Shown here one piece after another: positions 25,296 through 34,059 of a stretch of DNA of 64,000 bases. The DNA is from Salegentibacter echinorum (lineage in GTDB: Bacteria > Bacteroidota > Bacteroidia > Flavobacteriales > Flavobacteriaceae). The notes beneath the pieces are model-generated. The model searched no databases, was not told the DNA's origin, and saw nothing but the letters and a program-made list of their open reading frames with translations. The stretch's first letter is position 1, and each line of letters begins with the position of its first letter. The stretch spans positions 558,001 to 622,000 of the forward strand of contig NZ_FQVT01000001.1 in NCBI RefSeq assembly GCF_900129445.1, written 5' to 3'. The translations under genes were made by a program, and so were the position numbers.

Positions 25296-27284
25296 ATGTT
25301 TTTAGAACCTTTTTTACTTGGCGGTCCCTTAAGGATTATTTTAATCTTCGTGTTGTTGCTTATTCTTTATCGCGTGGTAACGCGAAAGGTACCGGCTCAA
25401 ACAGCACTTAATTTTCTTATTCCCAGTCTTAGTCTAATACTTTCCTGCGTTGTGGTAGGCGGATTTTTTCTAATTTTAATTGGTTTGTTTGATCTTTTTG
25501 TTCTTTTAAGTGTGATCTACGCAATTATAATTTTGATCTTTATGAATATAAATTTCAAAAAGCCTTTAAAAGGGCAATTGCAAAAAATCTATACCAGAAG
25601 TATTCTTTATACTGTGATTAAAATTGAAAAAAGAGAGCAATTTATTAATCGCGATAACTGGGAGAAACCAACCTTTAAAAACGATCCTAAAGACTTAACG
25701 AGCTTTCATAGAAACTGGCAGGTGCTTATTGGAATTAGCCTGCCAATTATCACTTATTTGTCGCGAGCGTCCCTTTTTCAATTTGATACTTTTACCCTTT
25801 CTCAAGCCTGGTTCAAAAAACTTAGTTTGGTAAGGGATATTTCTCTTGAAAATTGGTTTTTCAATCCGGGAGAAATGATGGGTGATTATTTTTTAATTCA
25901 TCTTTACGCTCAAATTACGAACATTTCAAATGCAGTTGCTTTGCAATCCTTTGGTTTGTTAGAATCTTCCTTTCTGGCTATAATAATTTACTGGTTTGTA
26001 TATAAAATTACACGAAGACACGCTACGGGGATCTTTTCGGGTTTAAGTTTTGCTTTGTTATATGCATTTTTACCGTTAAGCATAGACCTTCTTGCCGAAC
26101 ATAAATCTGTATTTTCTGCTTTAATTATCGCCCTGCCAGCTATGCTTTATAGTATGTACCCACAAACATTTAGATTTAAATATAGAACCACCGGTATATT
26201 TTTAATAATTTTATTTCTGGCTATTCTATTTATAGACATTTTTGTAGGTCTTCTTGTTCTTTTACCTTTTTTAATAATTATTTCTATTTTTCGCTTTTGG
26301 CAGAATAAACAACGGGTGGTGCTGGTCCTATCCAGTTATTTTATTGCAGTAGCTATACTGTGCTCCTTTTATATTGGAGTGGCCTGGTGGTTTGAGGAAA
26401 GTTTGCTAGGATTTATAAATGCAAACCTATTTTCTTTTGATGCTTATACTTATAATCCTAAACTAATTCTGCCTTTGGATGATTTGGTGAAAGTTTATTT
26501 AATTATTGGGGTTATATTTCTTGCAATCACTATTTTTAAATTTCAAAAAAGAACTAAAAAGTACCAAACCAGCTTAATTTTCTTAATATTTATTAATTTT
26601 CTTTTTACAATTCATCAATTTACAGCAACCTTAGTAGATATTGATATTTTAAATGTCGTGCTAAGCGTATTTATACCTATTTTCTTCGGGTTAGTTCTAA
26701 ACATCATCTTTAATCTCCTATCATCTATAAAAGTTCAGGGTCGCCGTGCCCTAAACATTGAAGTAGGCAGCGGCATAGTTTTAGTTATAGCCCTCTTTTT
26801 ATTTACTTTTCCTTCGGAAGCCAAACTATCTTTAGACAGGCACAATATGGAGTCACATGTCTTTAGGATTTATTCTAAAATTCAGGGAGATCACCTTCCT
26901 TATTCATACGCGGTAATCAATACTCCACAAAATTCAAGCTTTAGTAAGGACAGTCATTATTTTTATAGTTATGATTACTTCAACAATAAATATATAGCTA
27001 GAGATCGAACTTTTCAACGCTATAAAGAAAATAAAAGTTATTTACTGGCCCATCCCAATTTGTTTTTACCAGAAGCCCTTTTTGTATTCGTTTATAAAAA
27101 CGAGGCAGATAATTTTTCAAAAAACAAGATTAGTAAACTGCAGCAAGAAGGAGTTAAAAAACGGCTTAATTTATTGCGAGCAAAAGGTAGAGAGATAAAT
27201 ACCTACTACGATAGTGAGTTTTTTAGTGTCTATCAAGTAATAAATAAAGCCAAATCAAGTAATATCCAGGAATTATTATTTTAA
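25296..27284 (+). CDS. large polytopic membrane protein of the Pel-like locus, function unknown
   Basis: A 662-residue protein with about 13 hydrophobic segments (the first near 12-28, the last near 500-516) and a C-terminal soluble domain of about 140 residues. The first loop after the fourth helix reads DTFTLSQAWFKKLSLVRDISLENWFFNPGEMMGDYFLIHL, somewhat like the extracytoplasmic loop of GT-C glycosyltransferases, but no defined motif proves this. The order in the operon is where a PelD/PelE-type inner-membrane partner would be expected, yet neither the GAF/GGDEF form of PelD nor the TPR form of PelE is seen. Its stop overlaps the start of the next gene by 1 nt. I do not recognise the family. 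Confidence 0.7.
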   Translation: MFLEPFLLGGPLRIILIFVLLLILYRVVTRKVPAQTALNFLIPSLSLILSCVVVGGFFLILIGLFDLFVLLSVIYAIIILIFMNINFKKPLKGQLQKIYTRSILYTVIKIEKREQFINRDNWEKPTFKNDPKDLTSFHRNWQVLIGISLPIITYLSRASLFQFDTFTLSQAWFKKLSLVRDISLENWFFNPGEMMGDYFLIHLYAQITNISNAVALQSFGLLESSFLAIIIYWFVYKITRRHATGIFSGLSFALLYAFLPLSIDLLAEHKSVFSALIIALPAMLYSMYPQTFRFKYRTTGIFLIILFLAILFIDIFVGLLVLLPFLIIISIFRFWQNKQRVVLVLSSYFIAVAILCSFYIGVAWWFEESLLGFINANLFSFDAYTYNPKLILPLDDLVKVYLIIGVIFLAITIFKFQKRTKKYQTSLIFLIFINFLFTIHQFTATLVDIDILNVVLSVFIPIFFGLVLNIIFNLLSSIKVQGRRALNIEVGSGIVLVIALFLFTFPSEAKLSLDRHNMESHVFRIYSKIQGDHLPYSYAVINTPQNSSFSKDSHYFYSYDYFNNKYIARDRTFQRYKENKSYLLAHPNLFLPEALFVFVYKNEADNFSKNKISKLQQEGVKKRLNLLRAKGREINTYYDSEFFSVYQVINKAKSSNIQELLF

Positions 27285-30200
27285 TGAAACGAAACTACGC
27301 TTCAATACTTATTAAAGTTTTTATTTTTTGCGCTTTTATGTTGAATCTCAGCTGTGTGCAAGATAATGAAAATGATACCGGCGATGAGGAAATTTTAGCA
27401 TCCAAAGCTGAAAGAACAGGATCTGAAGTTCTGGTTAATTACCTTTATGACAGCAAAAATGAGTTGAGTATTAGGAACCGCGATCACGTAGATAAAACCC
27501 TGGAATATGCAAAAATTCCTTTCCAGCAAACCAGCGTTGCAAATTTTAATAAAAAACCAAAATTAGCCGGGGGATTAAAAGTTGTGGTGCTTCACGATCT
27601 TGTAAGATTAAATGAAATGGCGATGCAGGAGTTAATTAGGTTTGTAAGTGAAGGTGGACATATTGTGATTACTTCTGTAGGAATTGATAAGAAATACGCA
27701 TTTTTTGCCGGAATAAATGCCGATGCTAATTTTGACATTGATACCAAAGCGACGGGATTCCGTTTTACATCAAATATTCTTCCTGTTTTAAAAGGAAAAC
27801 AATATCGAACCAATACAACCCATTATGGCCTGAAAGGCAAAAATTTCTCTAAAGATGCTGAAATATTGGCTACCTCAATGTCCAATGATGACTTTCCTAC
27901 TATCATTAAGAATAAAATAGGAACGGGTTCTGCAATAGTTTTTAATACCGAACAGTTTTCTGAAAAACAGGACCGGGGATTATTCTTTGCTGCAATTTTA
28001 GAAGGTTTAGAAGGTATCCCATATCCTATCGCTAATGTCTCCAGTATTTTTTTAGATGATTTCCCTGCTCCTTTATACGAAGTTAAAATGGAGCCGGTAG
28101 CTCACGAATTGGATATTACTCAATTTAAATATTACTCTAAAGTATGGTGGCGAGATATGTTAAAACTAGCCGAAGAAGAAAACCTTGCCTACAGTGCTTA
28201 TGTATGTTTTGACTACTCCAACACCACTTACCCGCCTTTCAATTTTCCCGAATGGCAAAATTCCACGAAAAAAGAAAAAAATATAGCCGATTCTTTGATG
28301 TTGGATATTAAAAATTCCCGGCACGAATTAGCGCTTCACGGGTATAATCATGTTTCTCTAACCAAAGAAGAATGGCCTAGTATAAATTATATGGGATTAA
28401 GCCTGCAGGCGGTTAAAAAACGTTGGGCTGCAAAATCATTTGGGAAATTACCGGTTACTTATGTACCGCCTTCTAACATCATAGATAGTACTGGCTTTGC
28501 AGCTTTAGAGCGCTATATGCCAAGTATTAAATACAATGCGAGTATTTACCTGGGATATTTTGACGAAGGTGGAAAACGGGAGTTTGATCCTGAGCCTTAT
28601 AATGATCATATTTTTAATTTTCCCAGGATTACCAGTGGTTATGCAATGACGCACACCAAAGAATTTTTGCAGCAATCGTTATATGTTTACACAGGAATTT
28701 GGAGTCATTTTATACACCCAGACGATATTTATCAAATTCCCGGGGAAGATTCCAATGCCAGTGCAGGAGATTATTCCTTGCGTAATAAAAATGCTTATGG
28801 ATGGTATAAATCTAAAGATGGTTCTCCCGGGCTTTTGCCAAGATTTCGGGATTATATTAAACAAGTAAAAGAAACCTTTCCTTTAAGTAGATTTTTAAAG
28901 GTATCTGAAGCTGCAAAAATTACCGAGAAATGGCGTAATAGAGATTATAATATCAGGATTGAAAAAGAAGAGGTAGTCGCAAAAGCGATAAAAGGAAAGC
29001 GTCAAAAGAAAAATTTCTGGTTTGTATATGCTTCAGAAGAAAATAATAAAAAACTGGAGACATTTTTAAAAAAGAACGATATCACTTTTACTAAAACCTC
29101 TATTCTTGAAGGTTATCTTTTTAATATTGAAACAAAATCTGAGGAGATTAGGCTTCCTAAGTTTTCCGAAGAAAATAAAGCTTTCAATAGTCAAAAAATA
29201 TTAGCTCAATTTGAAGCTTATAAAAAGGTAAAACCTAATCAAAATACAATAAATGTTTCTGAGGAGATTGAACTCTTAACTTCAAAAATAAAAACTTCAG
29301 AAGCATTTAATCGCAAAGATTGGCTGGAGCTATTCACCTATTTAGGATGGGAAAGCAAGCAGCATCAAATATGGCCACTTTTAGAAACACAATATGCTAA
29401 AAATAAACATCAACAATATATAAAGCTTTCAGAATATTTTGCGGGACAGAGCGATTATCCTAACCTGAAAACCAGGAAACGATGGATGTTGCGCCAATTA
29501 ACTTTACAACCAGAAAATGTACAACTAAAGAAAGATTTTATTGCTTATTTTGGTAGTAAAGCCGGGGTGAGTTTAAGTGAGGAGCAAATTCTAAAGGAGC
29601 TGGAAAAACCTAATAAAACCGATTCCCGGTCTTTTTATCTAGGTCTTTTGAATGAAAACTATCCCAAAGCATCTTTAGCATTCGTTAAGCAACTTGATCC
29701 CTGCGATGAAAGTTTTAGCGCTTCGGCCTCTACAATCGCCTGGACGCTTGCGAATGCCGGGGATTATAATAGAGCGCTGCAATGGTCTAAATGCGGTGCA
29801 GATTTAACTGAGGATGCTATAGACAACTGGAGGTTGCAAACCGGGGAATATGAATTTTTAAAAGATAAGAATTACCGGCTTTACATGGAATATCTTATTG
29901 GCGATAATGGTAAAAAAGCAGCGCAGGAATTATTGGAAGTTGAGGTGTGCCGGGAAGACCTTAAGCCAATTGCTGCAACTATCGCCTACACTTTTTCTGG
30001 GCAGGGGAGTTATAGAAAGGCCCTGGAGTGGTCTTCCTGTGCAAAGGACTTTCCCAAAGTAGAGCGTTTATATTGGCTTAATGCCTTAAATAATGACGCA
30101 GCCATTGAGCAGTTTTATAAAAATTATACTGAAGGAAATGATAGAACAGAAGCTGTAAAAATAAAAACGTTTATGGCCGAGTTTTATATGGGTAGGGGAG

Positions 30201-31264
30201 CGCTTGTTAAAGCCTGGAAGCTAGTAGAAGAATTGCCAGAATCCCAGGATAAGGAGCGTCTAAGATTGCAATTAAATAAAGATGTTGTGTATCTGTCACC
30301 TAAGGAGCAACAACTTTTGCTTCTGGAAAATGCCTCTTTATTTTATCCCGAAGTAGCTGCAAAAATAAAACATGAACTAAGAATTAAAGAAGGCGATTTT
30401 TTAGATTTAAATAGCAAAATAATAACCGACCGGCTTGATGTCACCTCTTTTGGTAATGAATTGCTTTATGGAGTACACGATAAAAATAAGCACAGCCATA
30501 GCTTTGGGTTGAGTCAATATAAAGCTTATGCCAGAGATCTTGATACCGTTATTGCAAACAACCGGGATCACGACATATATGGCGTGGTATATAAATTTAA
30601 TTCTAAACAAAGGATTGAGAAATTAAATTACAGTTTTGGTTCCCGACTTGAATTTAATAATGATGGGAAAGCTTTTTTACATCTTAGCGCGGGGATATCC
30701 CTCTCTAAAGATAGCTTGTTTAGTTCGCTGCAACTTTCCAGGAAACCTGCTATTACCGGCCCCGCTTATAGTTTAGATATTTACAGGAGTCAATTGAGTA
30801 TTTATGAGGAACTTAGGTTTAAAGACAGGTTTCAAGCCGTTTTTTATGTAGAGGGAAATCATTATGACGATGATGATGTGCTAGATGTACAGGCAAATAC
30901 CAGTCTAACAATGGATTTCCAGGTTGGGGAAATGGCTAAGTTAAAACCCTATTCAGAAATATCTGGGATGTTGGGAAATACAAAAAGAACCAGCGGATTT
31001 CCATATTGGACCCTCGATGAAAGACTTTATGGTGGTTTGGGTTTAGGCTATGAATATAAAAACCCTAACAATTCCTGGCTGCTAAGCGTGGATGCCGGGT
31101 ATTTTCTAGATACTTTTTCCGATGAATTTCAGCGGTATCGTGGCCGGCTTTTAATGCCATTAACGCCTTATCTGCATTTTAATGCTAATGCCGAATTTTA
31201 TACCCTAAAGAATTTTTATTCCAATAACTTTAGCTTCGGATTAAAATATTATTTCGAGGATTAA
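27284..31264 (+). CDS. lipoprotein joining a PelA-type deacetylase (DUF2194-like) to a PelB-type TPR and beta-barrel exporter
   Basis: A 1326-residue protein. The N-terminus is a lipoprotein signal with Cys24 (MLNLSC, then acidic VQDNEND). Residues about 45-250 look like a Rossmann/amidotransferase-type domain. A CE4-like deacetylase follows with FLDDFPAP near 255-262 (metal Asp), LHGYNH near 350-355 (His-x3-His), YVPPSN near 393 and HPDD near 477. Residues about 680-1030 are helical with TPR-like repeats. The last 290 residues are amphipathic strands ending in an aromatic-rich terminus (FGLKYYFED), typical of an outer-membrane barrel. In Pseudomonas these parts are split between PelA and PelB, whose TPRs bind PelA; here they are one chain. 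It is the last gene of the operon. Reading the barrel and TPR is by eye. Confidence 0.8.
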   Translation: MKRNYASILIKVFIFCAFMLNLSCVQDNENDTGDEEILASKAERTGSEVLVNYLYDSKNELSIRNRDHVDKTLEYAKIPFQQTSVANFNKKPKLAGGLKVVVLHDLVRLNEMAMQELIRFVSEGGHIVITSVGIDKKYAFFAGINADANFDIDTKATGFRFTSNILPVLKGKQYRTNTTHYGLKGKNFSKDAEILATSMSNDDFPTIIKNKIGTGSAIVFNTEQFSEKQDRGLFFAAILEGLEGIPYPIANVSSIFLDDFPAPLYEVKMEPVAHELDITQFKYYSKVWWRDMLKLAEEENLAYSAYVCFDYSNTTYPPFNFPEWQNSTKKEKNIADSLMLDIKNSRHELALHGYNHVSLTKEEWPSINYMGLSLQAVKKRWAAKSFGKLPVTYVPPSNIIDSTGFAALERYMPSIKYNASIYLGYFDEGGKREFDPEPYNDHIFNFPRITSGYAMTHTKEFLQQSLYVYTGIWSHFIHPDDIYQIPGEDSNASAGDYSLRNKNAYGWYKSKDGSPGLLPRFRDYIKQVKETFPLSRFLKVSEAAKITEKWRNRDYNIRIEKEEVVAKAIKGKRQKKNFWFVYASEENNKKLETFLKKNDITFTKTSILEGYLFNIETKSEEIRLPKFSEENKAFNSQKILAQFEAYKKVKPNQNTINVSEEIELLTSKIKTSEAFNRKDWLELFTYLGWESKQHQIWPLLETQYAKNKHQQYIKLSEYFAGQSDYPNLKTRKRWMLRQLTLQPENVQLKKDFIAYFGSKAGVSLSEEQILKELEKPNKTDSRSFYLGLLNENYPKASLAFVKQLDPCDESFSASASTIAWTLANAGDYNRALQWSKCGADLTEDAIDNWRLQTGEYEFLKDKNYRLYMEYLIGDNGKKAAQELLEVEVCREDLKPIAATIAYTFSGQGSYRKALEWSSCAKDFPKVERLYWLNALNNDAAIEQFYKNYTEGNDRTEAVKIKTFMAEFYMGRGALVKAWKLVEELPESQDKERLRLQLNKDVVYLSPKEQQLLLLENASLFYPEVAAKIKHELRIKEGDFLDLNSKIITDRLDVTSFGNELLYGVHDKNKHSHSFGLSQYKAYARDLDTVIANNRDHDIYGVVYKFNSKQRIEKLNYSFGSRLEFNNDGKAFLHLSAGISLSKDSLFSSLQLSRKPAITGPAYSLDIYRSQLSIYEELRFKDRFQAVFYVEGNHYDDDDVLDVQANTSLTMDFQVGEMAKLKPYSEISGMLGNTKRTSGFPYWTLDERLYGGLGLGYEYKNPNNSWLLSVDAGYFLDTFSDEFQRYRGRLLMPLTPYLHFNANAEFYTLKNFYSNNFSFGLKYYFED

Positions 31265-31309
31265 AAGGAACTTTACAGGTTTTCAAAGCTTGTTTAACAA
31301 GCTCTTTGT

Positions 31310-32104
31310 TTAGCTTTTAATTTTAAATGAAGCAGAGGCTTTATCAAAAATGATCAAATCCTTTGGGAAAACCTTAGAAAATGCTCCAGACTCCAGTAAT
31401 TCTTGTGGGGTTCCCGTTATAATTGCCTCATCTTGCATAAGAATGATCCGGTCACATAGTTGAATAGCCAGGTTAATTTCGTGGGAAGCGAATACAATAG
31501 CTTTTTTGGTTTTCCTGGTAAGTTTTTTCAATAATTTTAAAACATAAGCTTTGTGATAAAGGTCCAGGTGCGTGGTAGGTTCATCTAAAATAATGAGGGG
31601 AGTGTTTTGTGCGATGGCACGGGCTATGAGTACTTTTTGCATTTGCCCGTCGCTTAATTCATAACATTTTTTATGCTGAAGTTCTTCAATACTTACCAGC
31701 ATAAGGGCTTTTTTAATTTGCCTTAAATCGTTTTTACTTAAGCTGCCAATCCAATTTGTGTAAGGCTGTCTGCCTAACGCAACTAATTCAAAAACACTTA
31801 AGTTTTTTGAAATAGGCTGATTGGTCAATACCAAACTAATTAACGCCGCGAGATCTGGGGCATTAATATCTTCCAGGGTTCTATTATTAACCAAAACTTT
31901 TCCTGCCAGGCTGTTCTGTACGCCACTTATGGTTCTTAGAAATGTAGATTTTCCAATCCCGTTCACTCCTATGACTGCGACCAATTCGGCTTCCCGAACT
32001 TCAATATCAATATTCTTTGCGATAAGCGTTTCAGCTTGTTTGCTACGATAACCAATACTAAGATTATTGGTCTTAAGAATATGATGTGCTTGCGGCTGTT
32101 TCAC
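31310..32104 (-). CDS. ABC transporter ATP-binding protein, FecE/BtuD-type
   Basis: Cytoplasmic ATPase of 264 residues for a metal-chelate importer. Walker A GVNGIGKSTFLR near 43-54, signature LSDGQMQKVLIARA near 145-158, Walker B LIILDEPTTHLD near 166-177 and a switch histidine in SHEIN near 202. It is paired with the FecCD-type permease, whose stop is 1 nt upstream. The cargo is iron-siderophore, haem or cobalamin; the substrate-binding protein is not in this window, so the choice is open. Confidence 0.93.
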   Translation of the reverse strand: MKQPQAHHILKTNNLSIGYRSKQAETLIAKNIDIEVREAELVAVIGVNGIGKSTFLRTISGVQNSLAGKVLVNNRTLEDINAPDLAALISLVLTNQPISKNLSVFELVALGRQPYTNWIGSLSKNDLRQIKKALMLVSIEELQHKKCYELSDGQMQKVLIARAIAQNTPLIILDEPTTHLDLYHKAYVLKLLKKLTRKTKKAIVFASHEINLAIQLCDRIILMQDEAIITGTPQELLESGAFSKVFPKDLIIFDKASASFKIKS

Positions 32105-32105
32105 T

Positions 32106-33137
32106 TCAGAATAAAAATTTACGTTTTCTCACCAGCAACCAAATTACCACCGGTGCTCCAATTAGTGAGGTAATTGCATTTATGGGCAAGGTGAATTCCT
32201 GTCCCGGCAATTGTGCGGCGATATCGCAAATAAGCATTAGTGCAGCACCGCCCAATAATACTGCAGGAACCAAAATACTATGGTTGTTAACCGGAATTAT
32301 CTGTCTTATTAAATGTGGCACAGCCAGGCCTACAAAGGCAATAGGCCCCGCAAAAGCAGTGATACTTCCCGCCAATAAACTCGTGGCGATGATGATAATT
32401 AATCGGTTTTTCTGAATACTTACTCCCAGGCTTTTAGCATATTGTTCACCCAGCAAAAGGGTATTCAGGTTTTTAATACAGGAAATAGCGAGAATAATCC
32501 CCACAATCCAAAAAATAGCCAAAATACCAACTTCATTCCAGGCTAAATCTCCAAGGCTTCCAAAAGACCAGAAGACATATTGTTGTAATTGAGCCGCCGG
32601 ACTAAAATAGGAGAGTACACTAACTACCGCGGCAGTTAGACTGGCAAACATTAACCCAATGATTAAAATTGCCATGGTATCGCGCAGTCGCAACGAAGCC
32701 AGCATAACCGCCATTAAAACCAGTAAGCTACCCAGGCTGGAAGCGATTACCAAACTCCACTTAGATAACAAAATTCCGGCGAAAGCGCCACCAAAAACAG
32801 AAGCTCCCATAATAACAATAGCAACGCCTAAACTGGCACCGCTGCTTAAGCCTAGCACATAAGGCCCGGCCAGGGGATTGCGAAATAAGGTTTGCATAAG
32901 TAAACCGCTAATTGCCAATCCAGAGCCGGTAATTATTGCCGTTAATGCCTTGGGAAGGCGATATTCTACAACAATATACTGCCAGGTATCTTTAGAAACT
33001 TCCAGGTTAAATATAGAAGCAAAAACTTCTTTTACCGGAATGCTCACAGATCCCAAACTAATATTAAGAAAAGTAAGTAAAAGCACACCTAGCAAGAGAA
33101 GTGTAAGTGTAAAAAAGTATTTTTGGGATTGCAGCAA
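32106..33137 (-). CDS. FecCD/BtuC-type ABC transporter permease
   Basis: Inner-membrane permease of 343 residues with about nine to ten hydrophobic segments. Family landmarks: EYRLPKALTAIITGSGLAISGLLMQTLFRNPLAGPYVLGLSSGA near 57-100, AFAGPIAFVGLAVPHLIRQI, and a final DIAAQLPGQEFTLPINAITSLIGAPVVIWLL. It imports iron-chelate, haem or vitamin B12 with the adjoining ATPase. It lies directly upstream of the ATPase gene. The gap upstream contains the TTCTCAG heptamer array. Confidence 0.93.
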   Translation of the reverse strand: MLQSQKYFFTLTLLLLGVLLLTFLNISLGSVSIPVKEVFASIFNLEVSKDTWQYIVVEYRLPKALTAIITGSGLAISGLLMQTLFRNPLAGPYVLGLSSGASLGVAIVIMGASVFGGAFAGILLSKWSLVIASSLGSLLVLMAVMLASLRLRDTMAILIIGLMFASLTAAVVSVLSYFSPAAQLQQYVFWSFGSLGDLAWNEVGILAIFWIVGIILAISCIKNLNTLLLGEQYAKSLGVSIQKNRLIIIIATSLLAGSITAFAGPIAFVGLAVPHLIRQIIPVNNHSILVPAVLLGGAALMLICDIAAQLPGQEFTLPINAITSLIGAPVVIWLLVRKRKFLF

Positions 33138-33217
33138 GGGCCGTAATTTAATTGAATGTAAATATCTTAAATTATATGCTATGATAAAACTAAAGCTAAA
33201 TGATATTATTTAAATTG

Positions 33218-33266
33218 TTCTCAGTTCTCAGTTCTCAGTTCTCAGTTCTCAGTTCTCGGTTGTGAG
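33218..33266. repeat. heptamer tandem repeat (TTCTCAG)n
   Basis: Five perfect TTCTCAG units (33218-33252), then TTCTCGG and TTGTGAG. It lies between two divergent genes (permease and GreA-like). Confidence 0.95.
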
Positions 33267-33375
33267 TTTGAAATAGTAAAAAGTAAACAAGTGACATTTG
33301 AATTAGACAGAATTTTTGATGTAATTTCAGGAATTTCAACTATATTATAAAATTATTCCAAAAAGAAATATTGTT

Positions 33376-33870
33376 ATGAGTCGAGGTTTTGTAAAAGAAG
33401 ATGATCAGGAAGAGGCCCCTATAATTCCGCCGCGGGCTGCTCTACCTGCCGGAACAACAAATTACGTTACGCCAAAGGGTTTACAAGAATTAAAACAGGA
33501 AGAACAGGAACTTGTTGACGAACGTTCCCAACTGGAAATAAAGGATGAAACCGAATTAAGGAGGGCGCAGGCAGTAATAGATGGAAAGCTAAAATTACTG
33601 CGAGAGCGAATAAACACTGCAAGACTATTGGACCCCAAAGATCAACCTAAAGATGAAGTACGTTTTGGAGCTTTAGTGAGCTTAAAGCAAAATGGCAACA
33701 AACAAAAATTCCAAATTGTTGGTGTGGATGAAGCCGATGTTAAAAAACAAAAAATTGCCTTTGTTGCTCCTATTGCGAGAGCTGTAACCGGTAAAAAAGT
33801 AGGTGCCACTGCCAATTTTAAATTGGGCGAGGAAACCAGAAAGTTGGAAATCTTAGAGATTAGTTATTAG
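33376..33870 (+). CDS. GreA/GreB-family transcription elongation factor-like protein
   Basis: A 164-residue protein. Residues about 30-90 form a charged coiled coil after a YVTPKGLQELKQEEQELVDERSQL start, as in the N-terminal hairpin of GreA/GreB. Residues about 95-164 resemble the FKBP-like C-terminal domain (RFGALVSLKQNGNKQKFQIVGVDEAD, VAPIARAVTGKKVGATANF). GreA-type factors rescue backtracked RNA polymerase. The coil is shorter at its tip than in classical GreA, so it may be a regulator-like paralogue; it is not the main GreA of the genome as far as can be told. A strong hairpin follows. Confidence 0.8.
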   Translation: MSRGFVKEDDQEEAPIIPPRAALPAGTTNYVTPKGLQELKQEEQELVDERSQLEIKDETELRRAQAVIDGKLKLLRERINTARLLDPKDQPKDEVRFGALVSLKQNGNKQKFQIVGVDEADVKKQKIAFVAPIARAVTGKKVGATANFKLGEETRKLEILEISY

Positions 33871-33943
33871 TGGAATTGGAGTATTACTAAACTATTGATA
33901 TATCGTTTTCATTCATAAAATCAAGGGACCTTTATTGACTCAG

Positions 33944-33987
33944 ACCTCACAGGTTTCAATCCCGTATAGCTATCGGGACTGTGAGGT
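33944..33987. terminator. nested hairpin between the GreA-like and usher genes, probably a bidirectional terminator
   Basis: Outer stem CCTCACAG (33945-33952) with CTGTGAGG (33979-33986), and an inner palindrome CCCG(T)ATAGCTATCGGG at 33961-33977. It lies between two convergent genes. There is no long T tract, so strength is uncertain. Confidence 0.5.
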
Positions 33988-34059
33988 TTCTCCTTTTAGT
34001 AATAGAGGCAGAATAGAATGAATTGTATAAGCGATATTATTGCTAACGAATAATCAGTG

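Noticed and set aside
25296-27284. PelD or PelE
   Set aside because: PelD has about four helices plus GAF/GGDEF-type domains, PelE has two helices and TPRs; this protein has about 13 helices and neither domain.
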